The notes below the pieces were generated by a model. The model had not been told where the DNA came from. It did no database searches and saw nothing but the letters and a program-made list of their open reading frames with translations. The translations under genes and the position numbers were made by a program. This document shows positions 54,921 to 63,033 of a stretch of 64,000 bases of DNA, in pieces; within the stretch, counting starts at the first letter, position 1, and each line of letters opens with the position of its first letter. The DNA is from Salinivenus iranica (GTDB taxonomy: Bacteria; Bacteroidota; Rhodothermia; Rhodothermales; Salinibacteraceae). The stretch lies in assembly GCA_002894665.1 (NCBI GenBank), contig NCRB01000005.1, forward strand, positions 20,937-84,936. The letters are read 5' to 3'.

Positions 54921-55043
54921 CTACGAACCGCCGGCTGGGGGAAACAAAAACAGATACAGATAGAGATATCCCAGCCCGGCACGACCGAGGGCCCGGCGCG
55001 CCGTGAATGCGGAGTCCGTAAGTGTTGGAGCACGCAGATTCAT
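54921..55043 (-). CDS. Tyr/Phe-rich leader peptide of the chorismate mutase attenuator
   Basis: 40 codons, ATG at 55043 and TAG at 54923-54921. Near the end, codons 26-34 read Y-L-Y-L-Y-L-F-L-F (54968-54942), then P-P-A-G-G-S-stop. Tyr and Phe are the end products of the chorismate mutase branch. Codons 37-39 (GCCGGCGG, 54935-54928) can pair with the 5' arm of the terminator to form an antiterminator. Codons 16-18 (CGCCGGGC, 54998-54991) can pair with that same segment. These are the four segments of a trp/phe-type attenuator. No strong ribosome-binding site is visible before the ATG. Confidence 0.7.
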   Translation of the reverse strand: MNLRAPTLTDSAFTARRALGRAGLGYLYLYLFLFPPAGGS

Positions 55044-55184
55044 GATGGTCAAACGGTAGGGACTGCGGGACGGGATGTCAAGGCCGAGCCCGAAAATCCG
55101 TCTTTTTCGAGCCAATGTGCCGTCCGACCGAAATTGTTCAGGCGAGTAACGGACAGGGCCGTACGACCAACGCCCGGCGTGGCC

Positions 55185-55673
55185 CTATCCTTCCGAGCGA
55201 TGCGTGTGCGGGCGCGACGCCGCATCCGGACGTCGCTGTTGCACCAGGCCTCCCAAAATGGCGAGGGCAAAGCCGAGCCCGGCCACCGCAATGGCCACAC
55301 TGGAGCCTGACAGCGCCCATCCAACGCCCGCCGCAACCACGACGGTGCCGCCAATGCCCATGAGGCCGAGCCCAAGGGCCCGCCACACGTCCTGCCCGTC
55401 CCCCACCACCGTGCCGCCCGTTCCGGCGGCGTCCGGCGGCAGCATGTCCAGGTCGTCGAGCATGTGCCAGGCGCGGTGCGCCTCCTGCCCCGACACCACC
55501 AGCCGCACGCCCTGCGTTCGCTGCATCTGGGGATAGGCGCCGCCGGCATCGTCGGTGGCCAGCACCGCACGAATGCCCTGGGCATCGAGTCGCCCCTTTG
55601 CCATTTCCGCGTCGTAGCGGGCGGTGTACGTGGCAATGACGGTCGGGTCATCGAAGGACAAATGGACAGGCAT
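55185..55673 (-). CDS. DUF2007-type protein with two membrane helices
   Basis: 162 residues. The N-terminal half matches the DUF2007 'putative signal transducing protein' pattern: VIATYTARYDAEMAKGRLDAQGI, then a predicted strand/helix region ending RLVVSGQEAHRAWHML. Two close hydrophobic helices follow (about 95-118 and 120-142), then a basic His/Arg tail. Function unknown. Transcribed leftward toward the chorismate mutase leader, 141 bp away. Confidence 0.75.
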   Translation of the reverse strand: MPVHLSFDDPTVIATYTARYDAEMAKGRLDAQGIRAVLATDDAGGAYPQMQRTQGVRLVVSGQEAHRAWHMLDDLDMLPPDAAGTGGTVVGDGQDVWRALGLGLMGIGGTVVVAAGVGWALSGSSVAIAVAGLGFALAILGGLVQQRRPDAASRPHTHRSEG

Positions 55674-55804
55674 GGCCCCGACAGGTGGTCATGGAGCAAA
55701 CGGTGGGTCTCCTGCTTCCCCAAGCAGTACGCTGGGAAAGGACGGTAGATACGCCTGTCCCCACGCAGTCGATCCCTCCGCGTGGGAGAACCTCCTCCCG
55801 CCCC

Positions 55805-56557
55805 TCAACACGACGGCGGGGAATCGAGGGAAAACGAATCGAGCGTCGCGGCCGACCCGTCCGCCGCGTACGCCAGCAGATCAAACTGTGCCTCCACCCG
55901 GTCCTTCACCCGAATGAGCCCAAAGGCCTTGCTGGGCGGATCCACGTTGAAGTCGGTCATCTTGAGCGGCGTGCACCCGCGCAGCCGAAAATGACTCGCG
56001 TCCAGGGCGTGCCCGATCGCCTCCAGACGCACGACCCGCTTCGTGCCCGAGATGGAGAGCGCCCCGATCGCATTCACCTTCCGCCACTGCCGCGACGTGT
56101 CGGTGGGCGCCCCCACGGTTGCGTGGATGAGCTCAAACCGAATCTCGGGGTGCTCCTCCATGTTTAGGGCCTCCTGGAGATCATCCGTCATCCGGCCGTT
56201 CCCACAATCGAAAGCCTGAACCGGCATCTGCACAACGACCTCGGTCTGTTGCTCGGGCACGGTGTCGGGCACCGTATCGCGCTGCGCCGGAAGCCGCGCC
56301 CGACCGTCGACCTGCTGCACCGCACACGTAAACGACCGAATCGATGCGTTCCCTCGAATCTGAAACTGACTCTTCGGGTGAAGGACGAGGCGCATTTCCT
56401 CCGTACGAGTGGAGTCCTGGTCCCGGGCCCGGTCCTGCGTGCGGGCGAGATCCTGCGTGCGGGAGAGGTCCTGCGTACGAGCAGGGCCCGAAAGCAACAG
56501 GAGCCCCGCAAGCAGCCCCACTAGACCGCCGATCGTCCACGCTCGAATGCGCATCAT
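55805..56557 (-). CDS. YceI-like exported protein with N-terminal hexapeptide repeats
   Basis: About 250 residues; ATGs at 56566, 56557 and 56554 are possible. Signal peptide (WTIGGLVGLLAGLLLLSG), then an unusual array of RTQD-containing hexapeptides (about 27-52), then a YceI domain: LHPKSQFQIRGNASIRSFTC, VQMPVQAFDCGNGRMTDDLQEALNMEEHPEIRFEL, and GALSISGTKRVV. YceI proteins are periplasmic lipocalin-like beta barrels that bind polyisoprenoids. It follows the second YceI gene (56583) by only 25 bp, so the two form an operon with the porin-like gene. Confidence 0.85.
   Translation of the reverse strand: MMRIRAWTIGGLVGLLAGLLLLSGPARTQDLSRTQDLARTQDRARDQDSTRTEEMRLVLHPKSQFQIRGNASIRSFTCAVQQVDGRARLPAQRDTVPDTVPEQQTEVVVQMPVQAFDCGNGRMTDDLQEALNMEEHPEIRFELIHATVGAPTDTSRQWRKVNAIGALSISGTKRVVRLEAIGHALDASHFRLRGCTPLKMTDFNVDPPSKAFGLIRVKDRVEAQFDLLAYAADGSAATLDSFSLDSPPSC
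56413..56484. repeat. 18-nt tandem repeat (four units) inside the YceI-like gene
   Basis: Four head-to-tail 18-nt units (56413-56430, 56431-56448, 56449-56466, 56467-56484) share TCCTGCGT or TCCTGGT cores and code for RTQDxx-type hexapeptides directly after the signal peptide. Copy number could vary between strains. Confidence 0.75.
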
Positions 56558-56582
56558 AGGCCTCATGTCCGCTACGGGAAAA

Positions 56583-57182
56583 CTATTGGGCTTGCAACAT
56601 CACGTCGAAGGTCAGCCGGATGCCGTCCGAGACCGTCAGGGCTCCCAGAAGGGCCGACGGACGCTCCACATTGAATTCGCTCAGCTTCAGTTCGTGCTCG
56701 CCACGAACGTGATACCCGTTGTCCCCCTGCGAGGCTCCCTTCGCGCGCAACGTGACGGTTCGGGTCTCGCCCGCAATGGAGAGGTCGCCGTTGGCAATCA
56801 CGGCAAACGAGTCCGCCTCGGCCGTGGCCACGGTCACCGAATCCGAGCGGAACTGCACCGTGGGATAGTCTTCTTTTTTGAGCGCCTTGTGGGCCTTCTC
56901 CTGCATCGAGCTGCGGTTCGCGACGAGCGCCTCGACCGGCACCTCGACGGAGATCGAGTGAATGGCTGGGGAGCCGCTTTCGGCCGGACTGAAGTCGGCC
57001 TGTCCACTGAACGACTCGACGTCCATCGTCCAGTCGCGGACATTCGAGGAGCCGTGCACGATCATCTCACTCTCCTCGTGAAGTTGAAAGGTCGTGGTAT
57101 CGGTCGGCGCGGTAGCCGAGGCCGCCGGGGCGACGCCAGCAAACAACAGGCCGATCAGGGCAAAAAGGAACGAGAGTCTCAT
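56583..57182 (-). CDS. YceI family periplasmic protein
   Basis: 199 residues. Signal peptide 1-23 (ending ASATA). YceI domain: FQLHEESEMIVHGSSNVRDWTMDVESFSGQADF, VEVPVEALVANRSSMQEKAHKALKKEDYPTVQFRS, GDLSIAGETRTVTLRAKG and LKLSEFNVERPSALLGALTVSDGIRLTFD, all in family order. Binds lipid-like isoprenoid molecules in characterised members. Middle gene of the porin-like/YceI/YceI group. Confidence 0.93.
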   Translation of the reverse strand: MRLSFLFALIGLLFAGVAPAASATAPTDTTTFQLHEESEMIVHGSSNVRDWTMDVESFSGQADFSPAESGSPAIHSISVEVPVEALVANRSSMQEKAHKALKKEDYPTVQFRSDSVTVATAEADSFAVIANGDLSIAGETRTVTLRAKGASQGDNGYHVRGEHELKLSEFNVERPSALLGALTVSDGIRLTFDVMLQAQ

Positions 57183-57220
57183 AACAAATCGGAGCTTGGT
57201 GTACGGGATGCTGCCCCCGC

Positions 57221-57250
57221 GGCGGGCCGCCTCGATTCAGGCGGCCCGCC
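57221..57250. terminator. Perfect 12-bp hairpin between porin-like and YceI genes
   Basis: GGCGGGCCGCCT and AGGCGGCCCGCC enclose CGATTC in the 109-bp gap. There is no T-tract on either strand. It may partially end or stabilise the upstream porin-like transcript. Confidence 0.5.
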
Positions 57251-57291
57251 AAAGCGGATCGAGCAGCGCTTGAGAGTGGGGACAGGGATGG

Positions 57292-58545
57292 TTAGAAGGA
57301 CACAACGCCCTCAACCATCACCCCGTCGAATTCGGCGCCTACTTCCGGACCGGTTGGGTAATCGTCGTAGGACTGCGTGACGTATTCGGCCTTCACGACG
57401 ATGTTCTTCGTCATGAACCACCCGGCGCCCAACTGCCAGCGGTCGATGGACACCTCGTTCCAGTTCGGCGTGTCGGTGCCGAGGTCGCGGTCGGACGTCA
57501 CGGTGTTGTACCGGGCCCCGACGTACAGGTCGTCGTCCAGGAACCGGTAGATGGCCTCCGCGGCGTACTGGTTCGTGGTGGCGTCGTCATTGCCGGTTGC
57601 CTCGCCGGTGATCGTTTCGATCGTACCGAACAGTTCCAGGCCGCCGACCTTCACGAACGGGTTCAGCATAAAGGCCGTCGTCTGCTCGCCGTAATTCACC
57701 CGAAGGCGGCCCGACCAGTCTCCGCCCGAGACGACGTTGTAGTAGCGCGAGCCGGCCCGGTCGCCCGAGTGCAGTTGCCCATCGTTCGAGTTGGTCGTGT
57801 AGTACGCTGACCCCGTCAGGCGAACCCGCGCCAGATTCCCAACCCGGGTGTCGTATCCCACTTTGCCGTGGAAGGAGGGTGCCCGGTCGTCCGGATTCTC
57901 CACAGTAGGGTTCAGCGCTCCACCAAAGCCCCCAACCGCGAGGAAGCCGTTCGACTCAACCGTGGCTTCCGCGCCCACCTCTGTCGTAAAGGCATCCACG
58001 ATGTTGTTTCCGACAAACGGGTTCTGAATCGCGTCCGCATTGTCGGTGCGGCGGTAGTGTGCGTCTCCGTAGTTCGGCATGAAGTGCCCGGCCCGGATCG
58101 ATATGTTCCGCATCAGGCCTTCCGCGCCCTCAATCGGCAGCTCGTTCACCTGAAGGTATCCGCCCTTTACCCAGGCCTCGGGGTGGTGTCGGGACGACAG
58201 GTAGGTACGCACGTGCAACCGAATGCCCCGGGCCATCTGCGCGTCGAGGTCAAGGTTAGCCGTCGCAAGGTTAAACCCTCGGCCAATGTCGGTCAGCGAG
58301 CCAGCGTCGTTGCTCTGGGTAATGCCCTGCAACTGCTGCGTGAACGCTCCGCCGAGCTTCACCGCAAAGCCATCGTAGGCCGTGTCGTCCTGCATGGGCG
58401 GCTCAAAGATGTTGATCCCATCTTGGCCCACGGGTCGGTTGTACCGCAGGACGTCGTCCATAATCTCAACCGACTGGCCCATAGCCGACAGTGGAAGCGC
58501 GGCGGCCAATAGTAAAAGTGTAAGAGTGCGAGTAAAGGTATTCAT
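57292..58545 (-). CDS. Porin-like outer-membrane protein
   Basis: 417 residues from the ATG at 58545. Signal peptide 1-23 (ending SAMGQ). The mature part alternates amphipathic strands with turns: FAVKLGGAFTQQLQG, IRLHVRTYLSSRHHPEAWVKGGYLQV, ISIRAGHFMPNYGDAHYRRTDNA, ELFGTIETITGEATGN, DDLYVGARYNTV. The final strand is VMVEGVVSF, ending in Phe as outer-membrane barrels do. Overall pattern resembles porins or OprP/OprO-like proteins. The substrate is unknown. First gene of the group with two YceI genes. Confidence 0.85.
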   Translation of the reverse strand: MNTFTRTLTLLLLAAALPLSAMGQSVEIMDDVLRYNRPVGQDGINIFEPPMQDDTAYDGFAVKLGGAFTQQLQGITQSNDAGSLTDIGRGFNLATANLDLDAQMARGIRLHVRTYLSSRHHPEAWVKGGYLQVNELPIEGAEGLMRNISIRAGHFMPNYGDAHYRRTDNADAIQNPFVGNNIVDAFTTEVGAEATVESNGFLAVGGFGGALNPTVENPDDRAPSFHGKVGYDTRVGNLARVRLTGSAYYTTNSNDGQLHSGDRAGSRYYNVVSGGDWSGRLRVNYGEQTTAFMLNPFVKVGGLELFGTIETITGEATGNDDATTNQYAAEAIYRFLDDDLYVGARYNTVTSDRDLGTDTPNWNEVSIDRWQLGAGWFMTKNIVVKAEYVTQSYDDYPTGPEVGAEFDGVMVEGVVSF

Positions 58546-58610
58546 AGTGTCGGAAGGGATAATGATACGGTAAGCGAAACGATGCACGCCGTCGACTCCA
58601 GCGTTTTTGT

Positions 58611-58642
58611 TTTAGGATCGTTACATAATTGTGCTTTAGGAT
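58611..58642. promoter_or_regulatory. Direct repeat TTTAGGAT upstream of the porin-like gene
   Basis: TTTAGGAT occurs at 58611-58618 and 58635-58642, 24 bp apart, in an AT-rich island 66-97 nt before the porin-like start. Spacing near two helix turns suggests paired regulator-binding sites. Confidence 0.3.
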
Positions 58643-58765
58643 GGGTACAAGATGCCCCCTCGCGGGGCCCGGTGTTGACAGCAACACCCCGATGCCCTCC
58701 CCCGGCCTCGCCCCGCCGTGGGGTAGGTGCATTCCCCACAGGGGTAAGGGGACCCCCCACACGCC

Positions 58766-59545
58766 CTACCGGCCCGACCGCACCAGCACCACCGGACCGG
58801 ACCGGTCGCGCATCACCTGGGCGACCCACGCATTCACTGGGGGTTCGTCGGACGCGTGCTTCCCGGTGAGAGGAAGCATCAACAGGTCTATGTCCTGCTG
58901 TGCACACACGTCGCGAATTTGGCGGGCCGGAACCCCCGACCGGATCAACAACTCCACGTCTTGATCGTCCCCGAACTGCCCCGCCATCCACTTCTGCAGC
59001 CGCCGGCGCGCCCGATGTTCAGGAAGGGCCGTGCGGCTCATCGACAACCGGTCGCGGCGGGTGAGGGCCACGTACGGATTGTCGTCCACCACATGCAGGA
59101 GAATCACCTGGGCGTCGTACACGGAAGCCAGGCCCCGAGCGTACCGCACCCCCTGCGCCGCCGAGTCCGACACATCCACCGGCAACAGAATCCGGCGGAC
59201 GGTGTCGGGGCGAGTGTCCGAGTGCATTACGAATACCGAGCAGGGCATCGTGTCAAGCACGGTTCGAAGCGGCGGATGGGCCCACACGTCCGTTTCGTCC
59301 TCCGTAGGCCCGTTAAGCATCGCCAGGCAGTCTCCTTCCGGCCCCTCGTCCGGGACGGCCTCCCATTCCTCCTCCGCGGCACAGTGGGCCGCCATCAACT
59401 CCTGGACGACCGCCGGGGACGTGCCCGGTGTCGGCCCCACGTACAACTGTCCCTTCGTCACAGCGCGGAGCCGGCCTCCCTCCCGGAGCACAACGGCTCC
59501 GGTGGCCGGCGACACGAGAGCCAGTAGGGAGTCGAACGACTGCAT
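58766..59545 (-). CDS. Universal stress protein (UspA family)
   Basis: 259 residues from the ATG at 59545. The C-terminal half (about 117-259) is a UspA domain: RRILLPVDVSDSAAQGVRYARGLASVYDAQVILLHVVDDNP, RSGVPARQIRDVCAQQDIDLLMLPLTG, and VAQVMRDRSGPVVLVR. The ATP-binding G-x2-G-x9-G(S/T) is only partly kept. The N-terminal 110 residues look like a degenerate first Usp domain. Divergent from the oxygen-sensor kinase, a pairing that suggests control by it. Confidence 0.88.
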   Translation of the reverse strand: MQSFDSLLALVSPATGAVVLREGGRLRAVTKGQLYVGPTPGTSPAVVQELMAAHCAAEEEWEAVPDEGPEGDCLAMLNGPTEDETDVWAHPPLRTVLDTMPCSVFVMHSDTRPDTVRRILLPVDVSDSAAQGVRYARGLASVYDAQVILLHVVDDNPYVALTRRDRLSMSRTALPEHRARRRLQKWMAGQFGDDQDVELLIRSGVPARQIRDVCAQQDIDLLMLPLTGKHASDEPPVNAWVAQVMRDRSGPVVLVRSGR

Positions 59546-59746
59546 TGTGCCAAACCACACCGGATGGGAACGAGGCACAGGCGTGGCGTGAGAGAAGTTA
59601 AAATTGACTGTGCAGTAACAAACGAACGGGACATTTGTAAAGTGGTCGGCTCTCACCCGGCCTTTCCGTAGGATGAAAAAGACCCAACGTGTGGGGGCTT
59701 TTCCCACGCCCCGCGCCCTCTGCTCGCCGCTGGCCCCGCCCGCCCG

Positions 59747-61159
59747 ATGCACGCCCCAACCCGTCCGGCCCTGCTTTACGGCGTCCTGGCCGCCCTGTCG
59801 GCCGTCCTCTTTGCGCTCGACAGCCTGCTGCCCGCGGCCCTGCCCGTAGAGATGCTTCAGGTCGCAGTCGTCCTCCTCACCCTGTTCGCCGAGGGGCGTC
59901 GCCCCACCCTCGTGTTCGGCGGCCTCACCACCCTGTTCGTGGCGGGCGGGTACGCGGTGCACCTCGAACAGGGTGACCAGGGCACCTCGGCCGAGGTGCT
60001 CGTGAGCTACGGCATCGTGCTGCTGGGACTGTGGGTCGCCGTGGGGGTCGTCCTGGCCTTCAAGCACCTGCGCCGGGCCCAGTACGAGAGCGAAGCCCAC
60101 GCGCAGGCCATCCTCAACACCACCGTCGACGGCATCATTACCATCAACGCCGACGGCATCATCCAGTCCTTCAACCCGGCCGCCGAGGACATCTTCGGGT
60201 ACGCCGCAGAGGAGGTGATCGGCAAAAACGTGAAGGTCCTGATGCCCTCTCCCTACCACGAGGAGCACGACGAGTACCTCCGCAGCTACCACGAAACGGG
60301 CCGGCGCAAGATCATCGGCATTGGCCGCGAGGTGCGCGGGCGCCGCAAGGACGGCTCGACCTTTCCCATGGACCTGGCCGTCAACGAAGTCGACCTCGAC
60401 GACCGCCTCATCTTTACCGGCATTGTCCGCGACATCAGCGAGCGCCGCCGCCTCGAAAAGGAAATCCTGAACATTAGCGAGCAGGAGCGCCGCCGCATCG
60501 GGCAGGACCTGCACGACGGCCTCGGGCAAATGCTCACCGGCATCGGCCTGCTGAGTCAGGACCTGGCCCGCCACCTCGAGGACGAGGGCCACGAGCGCGC
60601 CGACGACATGGCTGAAATCACCGAGCACATCAAAGAGGCCGACCAGTACGCCCGCGACCTCTCGCACGGCCTCATCCCCGTCGATGTCGAGGCGAACGGC
60701 CTGTCGGAGGCCCTGCGGCGCCTCTCCCAGAACGCCGAACGCCTGTTCGACGTCGACTGCACCTTCCAGGAGGTGGGCACGGCCCGTGTCCACGACACCA
60801 CCACCGCCTCGCACCTGTACCGCATCGCCCAGGAGGCCGTCAATAACGCCGTGCGCCACGGGGAGGCCGACCATCTCAAGCTGTCGCTGGCCACGGGCGA
60901 GGAGCAGATGCGCCTCCAGGTGCGCGACGACGGAAGCGGCTTCGAGACCACCGCCCTCGACGACGCCGGCATGGGCATCCGCATCATGAACTACCGGGCC
61001 CGCATCATCGGCGGCACGCTCGACCTCAGCAGCACCCTGGGCACCGGCACCACCGTCACCTGCACTCTGCCCCGAACCGCCTCGACCTCGGATGCCCCTG
61101 CGTCCACCGACGACGATCCTCTGGCCGCGGCCCGGGGCCGCCCGGTCTCACGTGAGTAG
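59747..61159 (+). CDS. FixL-like heme-PAS sensor histidine kinase (HisKA_3 class)
   Basis: 470 residues. Three or four N-terminal membrane helices (about 8-105), then a PAS domain (about 115-232) that closely follows FixL: VLMPSPYHEEHDEYLRSYHETG, IIGIGREV, RRKDGSTFPMDLAV and FTGIVRDISER. His174 in HEEHDEYL aligns with the proximal heme-ligand His of FixL, so the domain probably binds heme and senses oxygen. The kinase core is the NarX/DesK type: phospho-His256 in RRRIGQDLHDGLGQML, and the ATP-binding DDGSGF and GMGIRIMNYRAR. Its response regulator follows 85 bp downstream. Confidence 0.9.
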   Translation: MHAPTRPALLYGVLAALSAVLFALDSLLPAALPVEMLQVAVVLLTLFAEGRRPTLVFGGLTTLFVAGGYAVHLEQGDQGTSAEVLVSYGIVLLGLWVAVGVVLAFKHLRRAQYESEAHAQAILNTTVDGIITINADGIIQSFNPAAEDIFGYAAEEVIGKNVKVLMPSPYHEEHDEYLRSYHETGRRKIIGIGREVRGRRKDGSTFPMDLAVNEVDLDDRLIFTGIVRDISERRRLEKEILNISEQERRRIGQDLHDGLGQMLTGIGLLSQDLARHLEDEGHERADDMAEITEHIKEADQYARDLSHGLIPVDVEANGLSEALRRLSQNAERLFDVDCTFQEVGTARVHDTTTASHLYRIAQEAVNNAVRHGEADHLKLSLATGEEQMRLQVRDDGSGFETTALDDAGMGIRIMNYRARIIGGTLDLSSTLGTGTTVTCTLPRTASTSDAPASTDDDPLAAARGRPVSRE

Positions 61160-61244
61160 TTTTTCCGGGCGGGCCGCTTTGGTGCCCCGCTCGCACCACT
61201 TTTTTGAGCCTTGCCTGTTCTTCCACACCCGTTCCCTTGAATCT

Positions 61245-61898
61245 ATGATTGACATCGTGCTGGTCGACGACCACCCCCTCATGCGCAAGGGCCTGGCCCG
61301 CACCATCGAGGCGGAAGCCGACCTGAACGTGGTCGGGCAGATGGACAGTGCCGAGGAGGCACTGGAGGCGCTGGACGACCTCGCGCCCGACCTCGCCGTC
61401 GTGGACATATCGCTCCCCGGCATGAGCGGGCTGGAGCTCATCAAGCACCTGCAGTCGCGCTTTTCAGACCTGGCGACGCTCGTGGTGTCCCGCCACGACG
61501 AGTCGCTCTACGCCGAGCGGTGCATCCGGGCCGGCGCCAAGGGGTACGTGATGAAGCAGGAGGCGGGCGACGTCATCGTGCAGGCCATTCGCAAGGTGCT
61601 GGACGGCCGCATCTTCGTGAGCGAGGAAATCAACGAGCGCCTCCTGCAGCAGATGGCCGAGGGGGGACAGGACCGCCTCATGCAGTCGCCCCTAGAGGTG
61701 CTAAGCGACCGCGAGCTGGAGGTGTTCGAGCTAACGGGCAAGGGCTCTACCACCCGCGAGATTGCCGACCGGCTCCACCTCTCCGTCAAAACCATCGAGT
61801 CCTACCGGGCTCGCATCAAGAACAAGCTGAATCTGGACTCCGCAAACGAGTTTATCCAGCACGCCGTGCAGTGGGTCGAGAGCGAGGACGCGCTCTAA
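61245..61898 (+). CDS. NarL/FixJ-type response regulator
   Basis: 217 residues from the ATG at 61245. Receiver domain with Asp8/Asp9, phospho-acceptor Asp54 (DLAVVDISLPGMSG) and the conserved Ser region TLVVSRHDES. The last 65 residues form a LuxR/NarL helix-turn-helix: LSDRELEVFELTGKGSTTREIADRLHLSVKTIESYRARIKNKLNL. It is surely the partner of the heme-PAS kinase just upstream; candidate targets are the divergent universal stress protein and the porin/YceI genes. Confidence 0.94.
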   Translation: MIDIVLVDDHPLMRKGLARTIEAEADLNVVGQMDSAEEALEALDDLAPDLAVVDISLPGMSGLELIKHLQSRFSDLATLVVSRHDESLYAERCIRAGAKGYVMKQEAGDVIVQAIRKVLDGRIFVSEEINERLLQQMAEGGQDRLMQSPLEVLSDRELEVFELTGKGSTTREIADRLHLSVKTIESYRARIKNKLNLDSANEFIQHAVQWVESEDAL

Positions 61899-61910
61899 CC
61901 CCCTATGCGC

Positions 61911-62144
61911 TCGTCTCCGACGTGCACCCCAGGTAGCGCCGCGGCGGGACCGGTCGCCCCACACAAAGTACGCCCACGCCGGAAGCGAAAAGTTCAGCAG
62001 GAGCGTTCCGTAGAGTGCGGGGGCGTCCGTGGGAACGACGCCGAGCGCCCACTGCACCGCCCCACCCAGCGGCGCCAGCACGGCAAAAAGCAGCAGGCAG
62101 TCCGCGCCGTAGGCCACGATTCGTCGGGCAAAGAGAGAGGACAT
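61911..62144 (-). pseudogene. Truncated RDD-family membrane protein
   Basis: From an ATG at 62144 the minus strand reads MSSLFARRIVAYGADCLLLFAVLAPLG, a membrane helix, and then LPAWAYFVWGDRSRRGATWG, the start of the RDD family pattern (RRxxAYxIDxxL ... xxRGATLGKxxLGLRV). Family likeness stops at about 61911, where the frame runs antisense into the response regulator gene. The C-terminal half is missing, so it looks like a remnant. Most of the gap 61899-62207 is this remnant. Confidence 0.45.
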
Positions 62145-62207
62145 GCACATCGGCTCACTGAAAAAAACAGGGAGCCGCCCTCCACGCGGCCGCCCAAACC
62201 GAACAGA

Positions 62208-62900
62208 CTAAAACCGGCCAACCGTCAACGACAGGTTGAGAACCGGACGCTGCACGCCCGGGGCGTACCCCACGTACGTCGTCAGCTTAAGCCCGCCCCC
62301 TGTATCTCCCACAGCCCGGACCAGCGCGAGGCCCCGGGCCCCCACCGAATACACGCCGTCCGACCGGAGCTCAACCGAGAACGGAGCGCCTCCCCCCGTC
62401 GCAAGGGCGTCGTACCGCCCGCCCAGCCCGACGGCCGCCCCAAGCTGGGGACTGTTGAACGCCCGGTGCTGCACGATCACCTGTCCCTGCCCGGGGACCG
62501 ACACCGCCGCCGTGAGGTAGTTGCGCCGCCACAGCTGCACCGTCGCGTCCCATCCCGCCACGAACGCTCCGAGCGTCGCCGACACCCCGAACCGGCCCTC
62601 CGGATTGAAGCTTGCGAGGTAAGGCCCGCCACTCAATCGACGGGGGTTGAGGATGTCCCCCGAATCGTCGCCCGTCCCCTCTGCCCGGGCTGCCCCGTGC
62701 GTGGGAGCAACCGTTCCCGCCACACCAACGCCCCAGGTCCGATCGGAGGTCGGCCGGGTGTCCGGGTCGTGAAACATCGCCGATTCGCTCACCGGCACGT
62801 GCGCAACGCATCCGCTCATTGCCACGACGAACAGGACGAGCGCCGCAAGTCGGCATGCAGGGCCCCAAACAGTCAGGCGACGGAAAAGAGGACCAGTCAT
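62208..62900 (-). CDS. Outer-membrane-type lipoprotein, unknown function
   Basis: 230 residues from the ATG at 62900. Signal peptide with lipobox VAMSGC. The rest has many short Gly-rich amphipathic strands (RFGVSATLGAFVAGWDATVQLWRRN, LGAAVGLGGRYDAL, GLKLTTYVGYAPG) and ends NLSLTVGRF with a C-terminal Phe, typical of a small beta barrel. No family recognised. The upstream open frame to 63023 is not coding-like. Confidence 0.72.
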   Translation of the reverse strand: MTGPLFRRLTVWGPACRLAALVLFVVAMSGCVAHVPVSESAMFHDPDTRPTSDRTWGVGVAGTVAPTHGAARAEGTGDDSGDILNPRRLSGGPYLASFNPEGRFGVSATLGAFVAGWDATVQLWRRNYLTAAVSVPGQGQVIVQHRAFNSPQLGAAVGLGGRYDALATGGGAPFSVELRSDGVYSVGARGLALVRAVGDTGGGLKLTTYVGYAPGVQRPVLNLSLTVGRF

Positions 62901-63033
62901 CAGGAAGAGAAAAGCAATAAGAAGGAGAAGAAGGGCGGGTTCCTCCTCGCCGACCACTCGCCCCCGCTCGTCAGCATCCTGCAGCGCCGTCTCCGCAGGG
63001 CCTCCCCGCACGCGTTCTTCCAATCAAGGCCTG

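Noticed and set aside
58766..60874. 702-codon open frame covering the universal stress gene and reaching under the sensor kinase
   Set aside because: Only the part from 59545 is family-like; the upstream part is antisense to the kinase.
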